Shown here piece after piece: positions 25,319 to 34,268 of a stretch of 34,447 nt of DNA (within the stretch, counting starts at the first letter, position 1; each line of letters starts with the position of its first letter). A program made the translations under genes and the position numbers. The notes beneath the pieces were generated by a model, which was not told where the DNA came from, did not search any database, and was given only the letters and a program-made list of their open reading frames with translations. Origin of the DNA: Phocaeicola sartorii JCM 17136 = DSM 21941 (GTDB lineage Bacteria; Bacteroidota; Bacteroidia; Bacteroidales; Bacteroidaceae); NCBI RefSeq assembly GCF_000614185.1, contig NZ_BAKM01000042.1, positions 1 through 34,447 of the forward strand, read 5' to 3'.

Positions 25319-26029
25319 ATGGATAAGCTACTGAATGTATCTGACATAGTGAAACGTGCCAAAATAGCGATGGGATTCAAGACAGATACGGAACTGGCCG
25401 CATTTCTAGGCATATCACGCTCTACACTTTGTAATTGGAGTGTACGTAACAGCATTGACTTCCCGCTATTGTTGGAAAAATTAAAAGAGGTGGACTACAA
25501 CTGGTTGTTAACGGGAAAAGGAACTCCGATGCGCCACGAAAAATACTGTGAGAACGACCCTGTAAAAGGAGAAGTGGAAATTCTTCACAATTCTAAAACA
25601 GTAGAAGCAACTGACGACCGCAGTGTGGACCTCTATGATATAGCGGCGGCAGCTAATTTAAAGACATTGCTCACCAACAAACAACAATATATAGTGGGAA
25701 AGATCATCATCCCCAGTATTCCCAGATGTGACGGCGCCGTATATGTCAGTGGTGACAGTATGTATCCTATCCTGAAATCGGGAGATATCATCGGGTTCAA
25801 GGAAATCAGCAGCATGGACTATCTTATCTATGGTGAGATGTACCTGGTTTCATTCCATATAGACGGAGACGACTATCTGGCAGTGAAATACATCAATAAA
25901 TCGGAAAAGCCCGGTTTTATCAAACTGGTAAGCTATAATCCGCATCACGAACCGATGGACTTGCCTGTCACCAATATCCAGGCAATGGCAATCGTAAAAT
26001 TCTCGGTTAGAAAAAATATGATACTCTGA
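25319..26029 (+). CDS. CI/LexA-like transcriptional regulator, HTH plus S24 peptidase domain
   Basis: A 236-residue repressor of the phage CI / LexA type. The N-terminal helix-turn-helix (about 8-70) reads RAKIAMGFKTDTELAAFLGISRSTLCNWSVRNSIDFPLLLEKL, with NWLLTGKG typical of the Phage_CI_repr family. The C-terminal S24 domain has VSGDSMYPILKSGDIIGF with the candidate nucleophile Ser147, and DDYLAVKYINK with the general-base Lys190. A linker (about 75-125) lies between them; no obvious Ala-Gly cleavage site is seen, so self-cleavage is uncertain. It is a single gene with its own consensus promoter. Such regulators often control prophages or islands; the nearby Rhs locus is a possible target, but no operator was identified. 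Confidence 0.88.
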   Translation: MDKLLNVSDIVKRAKIAMGFKTDTELAAFLGISRSTLCNWSVRNSIDFPLLLEKLKEVDYNWLLTGKGTPMRHEKYCENDPVKGEVEILHNSKTVEATDDRSVDLYDIAAAANLKTLLTNKQQYIVGKIIIPSIPRCDGAVYVSGDSMYPILKSGDIIGFKEISSMDYLIYGEMYLVSFHIDGDDYLAVKYINKSEKPGFIKLVSYNPHHEPMDLPVTNIQAMAIVKFSVRKNMIL

Positions 26030-26046
26030 CCCTACAAGCATAAAAA

Positions 26047-26077
26047 ATCCGGTTTCTCCTTTTCTGAGAAACCGGAT
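26047..26077 (-). terminator. Rubrerythrin terminator
   Basis: ATCCGGTTTCTC pairs perfectly with GAGAAACCGGAT around a 7-base loop, and on the - strand it runs into TTTTTTA. It sits about 30 bases after the rubrerythrin stop and also lies behind the convergent S24 gene. Confidence 0.9.
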
Positions 26078-26110
26078 TCGTAATGAACGGACAGTTCTAT
26101 TCCGATCAAT
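26078..26110. repeat. 33-bp direct repeat, right copy, overlapping the rubrerythrin stop
   Basis: TCGTAATGAACGGACAG...TTCCGATCAAT matches 12279-12311 at 30 of 33 bases. It spans the last codons and TGA of rubrerythrin and ends at its terminator. Att-like sites at 3' ends of genes often look like this, but no integrase is visible in the window. Confidence 0.7.
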
Positions 26111-26684
26111 AATTATTCTTCTTCACCTCGAAATAAGCTTGCGGATGCAGACATGCGGGACATACTTCGGGAGCTTCCGTACCTACATAAATGTAGCCGC
26201 AGTTACGGCACTGCCATACCGTTTCTTCCGCTTTCTTGAATACGGTGCCTTCTTCCACATTCTTCAATAAAGCCAAGTATCTCTCTTCATGACCTTTTTC
26301 AGCTTCAGCGATTCTGCGGTACATCGTAGCGATAGCAGGGAAACCTTCCTGATCGGCTACATCGGCGAAATGAGGATAATCAGTAGTCCATTCTTCATTT
26401 TCACCGGCAGCGGCAGCTTTCAGATTTTCCATAGTGGTGCCAATGATACCGGCAGGATAGCTGGCAGTAATTTCTACCATACCACCTTCCAACCATTTGA
26501 ACATACGTTTGGCATGTTCCTTTTCCTGATCGGCTGTTTCTGTAAAAATAGCAGCTATTTGTTCATAACCTTCCTTCTTTGCTGTACTTGCAAAGTAAGT
26601 ATAACGCATTCTAGCCTGTGATTCACCTGCAAATGAAGTCAGCAGATTTTTCTCTGTCTGTGTACCTTTTACGCTCTTAGCCAT
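26106..26684 (-). CDS. rbr: Rubrerythrin
   Basis: A 192-residue cytoplasmic peroxide-reducing protein that protects anaerobes from oxidative stress. The N-terminal ferritin-like di-iron domain has KGTQTEKNLLTSFAGESQAR, ETADQEKEHAKRMFKWLEGG and RRIAEAEKGHEERYLALL, with the Glu and ExxH iron ligands. The C-terminal rubredoxin-like domain has WQCRNCGYIYVGTEAPEVCPACLHPQAYFEV with two CxxC pairs. Length is normal. It is monocistronic: a -7 box (TATCTTTG, 26734-26741) is upstream and a strong terminator downstream. Its last codons overlap the 33-bp repeat shared with the left edge of the Rhs region. Confidence 0.95.
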   Translation of the reverse strand: MAKSVKGTQTEKNLLTSFAGESQARMRYTYFASTAKKEGYEQIAAIFTETADQEKEHAKRMFKWLEGGMVEITASYPAGIIGTTMENLKAAAAGENEEWTTDYPHFADVADQEGFPAIATMYRRIAEAEKGHEERYLALLKNVEEGTVFKKAEETVWQCRNCGYIYVGTEAPEVCPACLHPQAYFEVKKNNY

Positions 26685-26733
26685 AATTGTTAGTTTTATT
26701 AGTTAGTATTATTTTGATCATCTGTTGATGATG

Positions 26734-26741
26734 CAAAGATA
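26734..26741 (-). promoter_or_regulatory. -7 promoter box for rubrerythrin
   Basis: On the - strand the sequence is TATCTTTG, an exact TAnnTTTG, about 50 bases before the start codon. A TTTG lies 12 bases upstream, closer than the usual 19, so the -33 element is unclear. Confidence 0.6.
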
Positions 26742-27030
26742 TATATTTTATTTCAAAATTGTATTCGTTACAATTATATTTTTATATTTAATTAAACGTT
26801 CTCTTTATATAAAAGAAACAAGAACACCTACATTTGTGTTCATAACAACATTCACATTTTCCATTATGAAAATCATCATCAAACTATTCGCGCATTACAA
26901 AAGGAGACACCGTCAGTATCACAAATGATTCCACCGCCCAACGCACCATTACTATTAACAAAACACTCTATAAACAGCAAAAATAAGAATTTAAATACAA
27001 CAATACCTTAATTTATACATTTATTTTATC

Positions 27031-27038
27031 TACTTTTG
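27031..27038 (+). promoter_or_regulatory. -7 promoter box for the SulP transporter
   Basis: TACTTTTG matches TAnnTTTG and lies 37 bases before the ATG. No good -33 box is seen. The rest of the 26750-27070 gap is AT-rich; its open frame on the + strand (26725-26928) starts inside the rubrerythrin promoter and is not believable as a gene. Confidence 0.6.
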
Positions 27039-27075
27039 CAACTCGTTTAAAATCATAGCATAAAGTTGTTAATAA

Positions 27076-28758
27076 ATGAAAGCATTTGAATTCAAACCGA
27101 AGCTCTTCACTACCTTACAGAATTATTCGAAAGAGAGCTTTATGGCCGACCTCATGGCCGGTATTATCGTAGGTATAGTCGCACTTCCACTAGCTATCGC
27201 ATTCGGTATCGCTTCGGGAGTTTCTCCGGAAAAAGGTATCATCACCGCCATCGTGGCAGGATTTATCATCTCTTTATTAGGAGGTAGCAAGGTACAGATA
27301 GGCGGACCTACCGGAGCATTTATCGTGATTATTTATGGTATCATCCAGGAATACGGCATCAGCGGACTGACAGTGGCCACCCTGATGGCGGGTGTACTCC
27401 TTATTCTATTAGGAGTGTTTAAACTGGGAGCTGTCATCAAGTTCATTCCTTATCCCATCATTGTCGGCTTTACCAGTGGTATCGCCGTCACCATCTTTAC
27501 GACACAGATTGCCGATATTTTCGGTCTGGACTTCGGAGGAGAAAAAGTGCCGGGAGACTTCATCGGCAAATGGATGATTTATTTCCGTCACTTTGATACG
27601 GTGAACTGGTGGAACGCCATTGTCAGCATAGTCAGTGTCCTGATCATCGCGCTGACTCCCCGATTCTCGAAAAAGATTCCCGGATCGCTCATTGCCATCA
27701 TTGTAGTGACTATTGCCGTATACTTGATGAAGACATACGGCGGAATCACTTGTATCGACACCATCGGCGACCGTTTTACCATCCAGGCGCAACTGCCGGA
27801 TGCAACAGTACCCGAGTTAAACTGGGAAGCTATCAAGAACCTGTTTCCGGTGGCTATCACTATTGCCGTATTGGGAGCGATAGAATCATTACTGTCTGCT
27901 GCCGTAGCCGATGGTGTGATTGGCGACCGACACGATTCCAATACCGAACTGATAGCACAGGGTGCGGCCAATATCCTGGCGCCCATCTTCGGAGGTATTC
28001 CCGCTACCGGAGCCATCGCACGTACCATGACTAATATCAACAATGGGGGAAAGACGCCTGTTGCGGGTATCATCCATGCCATTGTCCTATTACTGATTCT
28101 TTTGTTCCTGATGCCTCTGGCACAATACATCCCGATGGCCTGTCTGGCAGGTGTACTGGTCATTGTATCTTATAATATGAGCGGCTGGCGTACCTTCAAG
28201 GCACTGCTGAAGAATCCGAAATCGGATGTCACCGTGCTGCTGATCACTTTCTTCCTGACCGTTATCTTTGATTTGACGATAGCCATTGAGGTGGGTCTGG
28301 TCATTGCCTGCGTATTGTTTATGAAACGCGTTATGGAAACCACGGAAATATCGGTTATCAAGAATGAAATCGACCCCAATAATGAGTCCGACCTGGAAGT
28401 GCATGAAGAACATCTTACGGTTCCCGAAGGTGTGGAAGTCTATGAAATCAACGGACCTTACTTCTTTGGTATCGCCACCAAGTTTGAGGAAATCATGTCC
28501 GAACTGGGCGACCGCCCCAAAGTGCGGATCGTACGTATGCGTAAAGTGCCGTTCATTGACTCTACAGGTATCCACAACCTAACCAATCTCTGTGAAATGT
28601 CGAAGAAGGAGAATATCCGGATCGTGCTTTCGGGAGTGAATGAAAAGGTGCATCAAATCCTTGAAAAAGCAGGGTTTAATGAATTGCTGGGAAAAGAAAA
28701 TATCTGTCCTAATATCAATGTGGCTTTGGAGAAAGCAAAGGCTATTATAGAAAAATAG
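27076..28758 (+). CDS. SulP-family anion transporter with STAS domain
   Basis: A 560-residue inner-membrane transporter of the SLC26/SulP family, carrying sulfate, bicarbonate or another anion. The N-terminal part has MADLMAGIIVGIVALPLAIAF, the family's first conserved helix, then GGSKVQIGGPTGAFIVII, and about 10-14 membrane segments up to about residue 420; the PATGAIARTMTNINNGGKTPVAGI motif is also typical. The cytoplasmic C-terminal STAS domain (about 445-555) contains VRMRKVPFIDSTGIHNLTNL, the conserved DSTG loop. The substrate cannot be read; distant relatives include BicA-type bicarbonate and sulfate carriers. It is monocistronic with its own promoter box and terminator. Confidence 0.95.
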   Translation: MKAFEFKPKLFTTLQNYSKESFMADLMAGIIVGIVALPLAIAFGIASGVSPEKGIITAIVAGFIISLLGGSKVQIGGPTGAFIVIIYGIIQEYGISGLTVATLMAGVLLILLGVFKLGAVIKFIPYPIIVGFTSGIAVTIFTTQIADIFGLDFGGEKVPGDFIGKWMIYFRHFDTVNWWNAIVSIVSVLIIALTPRFSKKIPGSLIAIIVVTIAVYLMKTYGGITCIDTIGDRFTIQAQLPDATVPELNWEAIKNLFPVAITIAVLGAIESLLSAAVADGVIGDRHDSNTELIAQGAANILAPIFGGIPATGAIARTMTNINNGGKTPVAGIIHAIVLLLILLFLMPLAQYIPMACLAGVLVIVSYNMSGWRTFKALLKNPKSDVTVLLITFFLTVIFDLTIAIEVGLVIACVLFMKRVMETTEISVIKNEIDPNNESDLEVHEEHLTVPEGVEVYEINGPYFFGIATKFEEIMSELGDRPKVRIVRMRKVPFIDSTGIHNLTNLCEMSKKENIRIVLSGVNEKVHQILEKAGFNELLGKENICPNINVALEKAKAIIEK

Positions 28759-28787
28759 AGCAGGGCACTTCTGTTCCGATATAGCAT

Positions 28788-28833
28788 CTTCCCCCAAGTG
28801 TACGGCTGTTTTGAAGCGTAGGCTTGGGGGAAG
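28788..28833 (+). terminator. Terminator after the SulP gene
   Basis: CTTCCCCCAAG pairs with CTTGGGGGAAG (11 bp), with TACG/CGTA pairing inside, followed by TTTGT. It lies between convergent genes, and could also slow transcription arriving from the right. Confidence 0.85.
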
Positions 28834-28851
28834 TTTGTATCTGTACGGGAG

Positions 28852-31692
28852 TTATTCTATGACATACCAGGTATATCCTCTTGCCGGAATTCTGACGGTA
28901 AGGTTCACCGTATAGTCCCTGTTCAAGGTATAAGTTGCCGGCTTGCCTTCCTGTTCGCGGATGCGGGCTGTCTTTGCCAGTCCGGTATAGTAAAGCGGAA
29001 GTTGGATGTCACGTGTCATTTCCTTGTCGGTAGGGTTATAGAACATGGCCAGCCCTTTTTCTTTTCCGGCAGGAGCGACGTGCATGATACCATCCCAGTC
29101 GCGGGCATCCGGTTTGCGTAAGTGGATGATGTCACTGTTCAATATGTTCCGGTATTTCTTATACCAGCTGATGATTTCCACTACTGCTTTTTTTGTTTCG
29201 GGAGTATCATACAGACGCGGGCCGCGGTAGCAGGCTTGTACTCCTGCACCATAATTTTGGAACATCAGTGTTTTGTATTCGTATAAATGTTCACTCAGCG
29301 GTTCCAGTGTGGCCGCTGCTCCACCTCCCTGGTATTCCACCAATGGAACAAAGCTCCACAATGAGGAAGGAATACGTTCGAATGTACAGTCATAGTTCAG
29401 TTGCCGGGTATGGATAAGCTGGCGGTCGCGCGGCAATGACCAGTTGACTTCACGGTAGCCGATTCCTACTTTGGTAGAGCCGTTCAGGAAATAAAAGTCG
29501 GGGACATTGAGGTAGATTCCGTTTTCGCACATCCAATGATAAAGTTCCGTTACCTTATAGAATTGGTTCCATTGTGAGTCTTTCAGTCCTTTATGGTGGG
29601 GATGGACGGTTGAGGCACAGAAATCTCCCGGATAAGAGCCGTCATGTTCAAAGCAGCGCATTCCGGTCTTCTCGAAGAATGTCTTTATTTTATGGAAGTA
29701 TTCATAACCCCAGTCACTGCACAGACAGGGAGAGCTGCCGAATGTCATGCCGCCACGTTTCCCGGTTTTCGGATTGATGACATCCACTTCGTCACTGATC
29801 CAGCGGCTGGCAAGCAGGGAGTAACATCCCATTTCGATGCCTTTGTTGCGGGCATAGTCCACGAATGCTTTGTATTTGGCGATGTTGGCATCCGAGATGT
29901 CCTCGGCATTCAGACCCGAACCGAAACTCAGGATAATCATCTCATAACCGGTTTCGGCACATTGGTCGATGGCACGGTACACTGTTTCCGGATTGATTGA
30001 GGTGAGATGCATGAAGATGGGATTTTCCGTAGTCCAAGGTGCAATGGTGCGGTACATTTTGCGGGTAAACAGTCCTTTACGTTCACGGTCGTAGCTGTCG
30101 AACGGCATTTCGTACACACTGAAAGAACGGAAAGTGCCTTGGGACGGTACGGCTTGATCGGGCCCCATTTTTGGGGAAACTTCCAGTATGCAAGGGGTTT
30201 GCATCAAATAGTTCCGTTGCGAGGTATAATCAGGATCGGTTACCCATTTTTCGGTAATGTCTGTTTCTTTTTCCGTGAAACTTCCGGCACAAGCATAATC
30301 GCTTTCTATATGGATGTTGGGCAAGAGGAACTTGGACGGGTCACCTCCTCCGGGAGATTCAGGTTCGGCAAAAGCAAGGTATTCCAATTGGAATGTGTCG
30401 ATGTTGACAGGCAGACCGGATTGGTTTATCACTTCGAACCGTTTGCGGATGACGGGAATTTTATCGTATACCGATACATGGAGTTTCACAATGACATCTT
30501 TCAGTTCCTTGTCACCCCGCAAAGTAAAGGTGATTTCACTGCCCGTTGCAGCTTCCTTATTGAGTGCCCAACGGCTGCGTGCCCATTTTATATCTTCCTT
30601 GATAGGACTTATTTCAAAGTCCTCTACCAAAAAAGATTCGGGAATGGTAGTCATGTTTTCTATCCATTTGTCCTCAATGTAAGCCCGTTCCGGCTGTCCG
30701 GCCAATCCCCCGATCAAGTGCTTCTTGCCATCAATTTGTATGCTTCCTTCACTGCTGACAGCACGGAGCATACTTTCTCCAGTCATGCGGTTGATGATAT
30801 TGGTTGTGGCCAGGTTCGGGAAAATCCGGAAGGTGCGGGATACCATCGGGTTGGCCACAATAATGCTTTTACCGTCTGCCGAAGCATAGATGCCTGCTTT
30901 GGCTTTTTCGGGTGTAATCAACCAATCAAAGTCGGTTTTCGTAGAAACGGGGACGGATAAGACAGGAAGTTTGCTGATTTTATCCGCCAGCTTGCAGGAA
31001 ATGGCGGCCGCCATTTCCGGGCCTTTTCCTGCGTATCCCACATGGATGGTTTCGGGCTGAGCCGATTTATATTCAATGGTTGGGGTAATCCACAGTGCAT
31101 TGTCACCACTGGCACCGTCATCGGTAGGTTCTACCGATAATTCCAGTATACGGATGCCTTTCAAGTCTATATCTATGGATAGAGGCGATTCATTGCTGCG
31201 CAAGATGCCGCTGTTGTATAGTTCTTTGCCGTCTCCTTTCACGATAAAGCAAACAGAACCTTTGTCTATTTTGCCACTGGTGCCGGCCAGTCCCAGGAAT
31301 TGCTTGCCATTGCCTTCCTTGCGGAAATAAAGTTTTGTTCCGTTTACTAATGGAAGGACGGCCAGGCTCTTGTCCGAAATATCGACTTTACTGTCTGCAA
31401 CGCCTATCTGGGAGCGCAAACGCGTAGCATCCCCATGAAGGTCTATTTTCAGTATACTTTTAGCATGGGTACCTATCACTTCATTGTACGTCTTTCCATT
31501 AATGGTTGCTTGTTCTCCGGTGACGGATTTTCCGTCCTGTACTTTTCCATACTCTTGCCATATATGAGATAAGTCTAGTTCTGATAGTTTTATCGTATGT
31601 TGGGCTTGCCCGCTTAAGCAGATGAAAAGGGCAGTGGTCAGTAATAAATTCTTTTTATTCATATAAATATATCTAAAGGTGTTTTTGTCCAC
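28852..31692 (-). CDS. NPCBM-domain alpha-galactosidase-like glycoside hydrolase
   Basis: A secreted enzyme of 946 residues; the likelier start is MNKKNLLLTTALFICLSGQAQ at 31662. An NPCBM/NEW2-type carbohydrate-binding domain (about 25-200: LSHIWQEYGKVQDGKSVTG...EVIGTHAKSILKIDLHGDATRL...NALWITPTIEY) is followed by a beta-sandwich (about 230-530) and a TIM-barrel region (about 535-850: RAIDQCAETGYEMIILSFGSG, YARNKGIEMGCYSLLASRW, MRCFEHDGSYPGDFCAST), with a C-terminal beta domain. The layout resembles clan GH-D (GH27/GH36-like) alpha-galactosidases; the Asp of FEHDG is a candidate nucleophile, which I infer. The exact CAZy family is not certain. It lies 70 bases downstream of the GH110 gene on the same strand and probably forms an operon with it, pointing to alpha-galactosyl glycans. 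Confidence 0.75.
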   Translation of the reverse strand: MDKNTFRYIYMNKKNLLLTTALFICLSGQAQHTIKLSELDLSHIWQEYGKVQDGKSVTGEQATINGKTYNEVIGTHAKSILKIDLHGDATRLRSQIGVADSKVDISDKSLAVLPLVNGTKLYFRKEGNGKQFLGLAGTSGKIDKGSVCFIVKGDGKELYNSGILRSNESPLSIDIDLKGIRILELSVEPTDDGASGDNALWITPTIEYKSAQPETIHVGYAGKGPEMAAAISCKLADKISKLPVLSVPVSTKTDFDWLITPEKAKAGIYASADGKSIIVANPMVSRTFRIFPNLATTNIINRMTGESMLRAVSSEGSIQIDGKKHLIGGLAGQPERAYIEDKWIENMTTIPESFLVEDFEISPIKEDIKWARSRWALNKEAATGSEITFTLRGDKELKDVIVKLHVSVYDKIPVIRKRFEVINQSGLPVNIDTFQLEYLAFAEPESPGGGDPSKFLLPNIHIESDYACAGSFTEKETDITEKWVTDPDYTSQRNYLMQTPCILEVSPKMGPDQAVPSQGTFRSFSVYEMPFDSYDRERKGLFTRKMYRTIAPWTTENPIFMHLTSINPETVYRAIDQCAETGYEMIILSFGSGLNAEDISDANIAKYKAFVDYARNKGIEMGCYSLLASRWISDEVDVINPKTGKRGGMTFGSSPCLCSDWGYEYFHKIKTFFEKTGMRCFEHDGSYPGDFCASTVHPHHKGLKDSQWNQFYKVTELYHWMCENGIYLNVPDFYFLNGSTKVGIGYREVNWSLPRDRQLIHTRQLNYDCTFERIPSSLWSFVPLVEYQGGGAAATLEPLSEHLYEYKTLMFQNYGAGVQACYRGPRLYDTPETKKAVVEIISWYKKYRNILNSDIIHLRKPDARDWDGIMHVAPAGKEKGLAMFYNPTDKEMTRDIQLPLYYTGLAKTARIREQEGKPATYTLNRDYTVNLTVRIPARGYTWYVIE

Positions 31693-31762
31693 TCTATTTC
31701 TGTTTATAGCAATAAACCTTTATTCATCTTCGTGCTTTTCCTTTCTTCAGACGGTTTCTGAT

Positions 31763-33604
31763 TTAATTGTTTTTGCTATGGATGGTCAATTCGGAAGAGT
31801 ACTTCAACTGTTTTCTTTTCATGTTTTTTAGTTGGATATTTTTATTTAGAATATCTCCTTTATAGATTATATTTTGAATTTTAACGTTATTGCAACCATT
31901 AAAATAGAATAAGTTCTTATTGCTTGTTGAAGGCTTTAATTGCGTTGTCCGTTCAATTGTATTATTAATAAAAGAAAGCCCTTCCGTACTTTTTGCATAT
32001 AATACCGGATAATCAAAAATCTTAAAGGTATTATTTTCAATGCGAATATTTTTGTGTACCGGATTATTTGCATTAATGACTGAATTAGACGGATTGATTC
32101 CGATAACAGCGTTTCCGGGACCTCCGTTATAAGCACAGTCTATAAAGGTATTTGACCTGATTTGTACATCACAAACAGGACCGGACTCAAACCATCCTTC
32201 GGCATCACCCTCTATTAATATGGCGCTCATACCGGTTTTATAATAGATATTGTTCTCAATAACCACTTTCCTTGGTGTTGTAACTAATGTACCTCGTGTG
32301 CTGGTACGAGTAAAATAGTTGTTTCGAATTACTACACTAGGTGTACAAGTTAAATTCTCTACACAATCATGATTCAATTCCAGCCATTCAGGTGTCTTTT
32401 GGTCAAATTCGACCTGCCAGATGTAATTGGATATCGGCTTAACAGACCGGACGCAAGCAGTAGAGCCACGTTGCATGGTGGCAGATTTTATAAAAGCGAC
32501 AGTATCACCGGGGAAATATGCTTGAAAGCCATAGCTTTGCCCGTGTGAAAATCGTAGATTTAATGTATTTGAATTGATTTTTTCTACTACCTTCAAATTG
32601 GTTCCATGTATGTTGATTCCATCATCTTGTGCACCGGAAAAATAACAGCCGTCAATTAATATTTTTCCTTTACATCCTGAAAAGTGCATCATATCAGCCG
32701 AAGCAGCCAACAATCTTCCCGATTCCGATCTGGGCATACATTTTACCTGATTCATCGTGATATTTTCAGAATATTGGCTGATAATTCCTAAGCCGTGCAT
32801 ATAATGCATTTGCATCCCATTTAAAGTCACATTTTTACTTTGATGAATAAACATTCCCACTTGATCGCGAACAACATCACGAATAGTCAATGTATTACCT
32901 TTCTTAGGGTGAAAATCAGCAGGAATAGTAAATCGAATTAAATTCGGAGATATTTCTTGTACCGGCGAATTGGATAAGATATCCCAGTCTTGGCTATAAT
33001 AAAAGCTCTCTGTTTCCTGATTATATTCGATGCAATGATTTTTATTGGAACGCCATCCTTCACCGTAAAGATTTATCTTTCCATCGACAATTTCATAGTT
33101 GGTATCACGGTGTACGGCCACATCAACATAATTCTTGTTCACTGCTATGTATCGTAATTCAGAACCGGCTGGTCGTTCAAAATCGACATGCAGTTCTTCC
33201 AATTTGATATCCTGACAATGATCTAGTGCAATGGTGGTCATTTTTCCATGAAACATTAATAAAGCACCATTACCTTCCACTTTCAAGTTCTGTATATTCT
33301 CGAATAGTAGCCCCACCGTTTTAATCTTTGAAGGGCATTCACTTTCTGTAGATGTGTTTGAAATATAATATTCTTTTCGCATGGCGCTTTCCGGCCATAT
33401 ATCGTACCTTCCTTTTTCGAAAGACAACACTTTTGCACCTTTCTGTTTACATGCTTCAATAGCAGCTTGAATTTGAGTAACACTATTTTCATACGAATAG
33501 GGTTTCACTCCGAAATCTGTTATGAAGATGGTATCTGAGGATTGAGCTTTAGAGATTTGAACTAATAAAATAGCTAAAATATAGAGTAGTGTTTTTTTGT
33601 TCAT
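31763..33604 (-). CDS. glaB: GH110 exo-alpha-1,3-galactosidase (GlaB-like)
   Basis: A secreted 613-residue right-handed beta-helix enzyme of family GH110, inverting galactosidases that remove terminal alpha-1,3-galactose from linear or blood-group-B-type structures. Signal peptide MNKKTLLYILAILLVQISKAQ; then DTIFITDFGVKPYSYENSVT...AAIEACKQKGAKVLSFEKGRYDIWPE, the usual start of such helices; KNVTLNGMQMHYMHGLGIISQYSENITMNQVKC; a central CYFSGAQDDGINIHGTN, with the paired Asp typical of the catalytic region; and repeated RNNYFTRTSTRG, IENNIYYKTGMSAILIEGDAEGW and IENNTFKIFDYPVLYAKSTEG coils. Length is normal for the family (about 600). A and B subfamilies differ in tolerance of a neighbouring fucose; the B assignment is from overall resemblance. 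The downstream gene is the NPCBM hydrolase. Confidence 0.85.
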   Translation of the reverse strand: MNKKTLLYILAILLVQISKAQSSDTIFITDFGVKPYSYENSVTQIQAAIEACKQKGAKVLSFEKGRYDIWPESAMRKEYYISNTSTESECPSKIKTVGLLFENIQNLKVEGNGALLMFHGKMTTIALDHCQDIKLEELHVDFERPAGSELRYIAVNKNYVDVAVHRDTNYEIVDGKINLYGEGWRSNKNHCIEYNQETESFYYSQDWDILSNSPVQEISPNLIRFTIPADFHPKKGNTLTIRDVVRDQVGMFIHQSKNVTLNGMQMHYMHGLGIISQYSENITMNQVKCMPRSESGRLLAASADMMHFSGCKGKILIDGCYFSGAQDDGINIHGTNLKVVEKINSNTLNLRFSHGQSYGFQAYFPGDTVAFIKSATMQRGSTACVRSVKPISNYIWQVEFDQKTPEWLELNHDCVENLTCTPSVVIRNNYFTRTSTRGTLVTTPRKVVIENNIYYKTGMSAILIEGDAEGWFESGPVCDVQIRSNTFIDCAYNGGPGNAVIGINPSNSVINANNPVHKNIRIENNTFKIFDYPVLYAKSTEGLSFINNTIERTTQLKPSTSNKNLFYFNGCNNVKIQNIIYKGDILNKNIQLKNMKRKQLKYSSELTIHSKNN

Positions 33605-33655
33605 ATTTAATTTTAATCAGTGTCGGGTTTGTAATTACGAGCGTAAAGATAATAG

Positions 33656-33694
33656 TTTTTTTGTTGGGCATTATAAGAATGCCCAACAAAAAAA
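33656..33694 (-). terminator. Perfect 16-bp hairpin, bidirectional terminator
   Basis: TTTTTTTGTTGGGCAT pairs perfectly with ATGCCCAACAAAAAAA around a 7-base loop. On the - strand it ends in seven Ts and closes the remnant gene at 33725; it lies just upstream of GH110, separating the two transcripts. Confidence 0.9.
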
Positions 33695-33724
33695 GAAGAG
33701 ATTGTATTATTTTAAAAAAAAGGA

Positions 33725-34135
33725 TTATTGTAAATTCACTTCGAATCTATATTCTTGCTTTATTTGAATATCAGATAGGGTAGAGACTACACATTCAGCT
33801 GGATTTACATTCTTTTCGAAATAGATAGGTGCATCTGCCGATTTTAATCCATCGATACGAATGATTAATGGATTGGTATCAGTTGTTTCTTTTAAACGGT
33901 TCAGACTGAGAATCCAATCTGTTCCGTCATAAAAAGATTTTGCAGGTGAGCCATTAAAACAGATTATAGATGTAAAGACAGGCATAGTAAAGAGAAAGTA
34001 TTCTTTGCTTGATTCTTTGAGAATCCGCTTTATTACTGCAAGACAGAAAAGAGGTGTAAACTCTATCAAATCGTCAACTGTAGGGGCAGGATTTGCCTGC
34101 CCGAACCAATGGTCACGACCTTGGGAGTAATACAC
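33725..34135 (-). pseudogene. 3' remnant of an unidentified gene
   Basis: The C-terminal part reads like a real beta-rich domain: MPVFTSIICFNGSPAKSFYD, LSLNRLKETTDTNPLIIRID, then PIYFEKNVNPAECVVST and QEYRFEVNLQ. The N-terminal 45 residues, however, run across a GGGCAGG/CCTGCCC palindrome and look non-coding (MYYSQGRDHWFGQANPAP). It therefore looks like the 3' end of a longer gene whose front was removed, with repeats at the break. A good terminator follows, as expected for a former gene. The family is not recognised; a secreted glycosidase or surface protein would fit the surroundings. Confidence 0.4.
34084..34102. repeat. Short GC palindrome
   Basis: GGGCAGG and CCTGCCC with a 5-base loop. 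It resembles REP-like intergenic palindromes and sits at the front end of the gene remnant. Confidence 0.6.
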
Positions 34136-34143
34136 AAAGCAAA

Positions 34144-34179
34144 CTATTTTCGGGCGAGTAAACCTCGCCCGAAAAATAG
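34144..34179. repeat. GC/AT palindrome near the remnant gene
   Basis: CTATTTTCGGGCGAG pairs with CTCGCCCGAAAAATAG (one bulged A) around a 5-base loop. It shares the CGGGC theme with the palindrome 42 bases to its left, suggesting a paired REP-like insertion rather than a terminator for any seen gene. Confidence 0.65.
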
Positions 34180-34268
34180 GAAAATAGCAGCATTGTCAAC
34201 ATTTAGACACAACTTCGAAAGAAGTCAATCTATCATGTCCGTATCTTTTCCGGGACACCACAATCGTA

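Noticed and set aside
26725..26928. 67-codon hydrophobic frame between rubrerythrin and SulP
   Set aside because: The start overlaps the rubrerythrin promoter, it has no ribosome-binding site, and AT-rich DNA yields such hydrophobic frames by chance.
30007..30960. 317-codon + strand frame inside the NPCBM hydrolase
   Set aside because: It is antisense to a well-supported coding sequence and its composition is that of a shadow frame.
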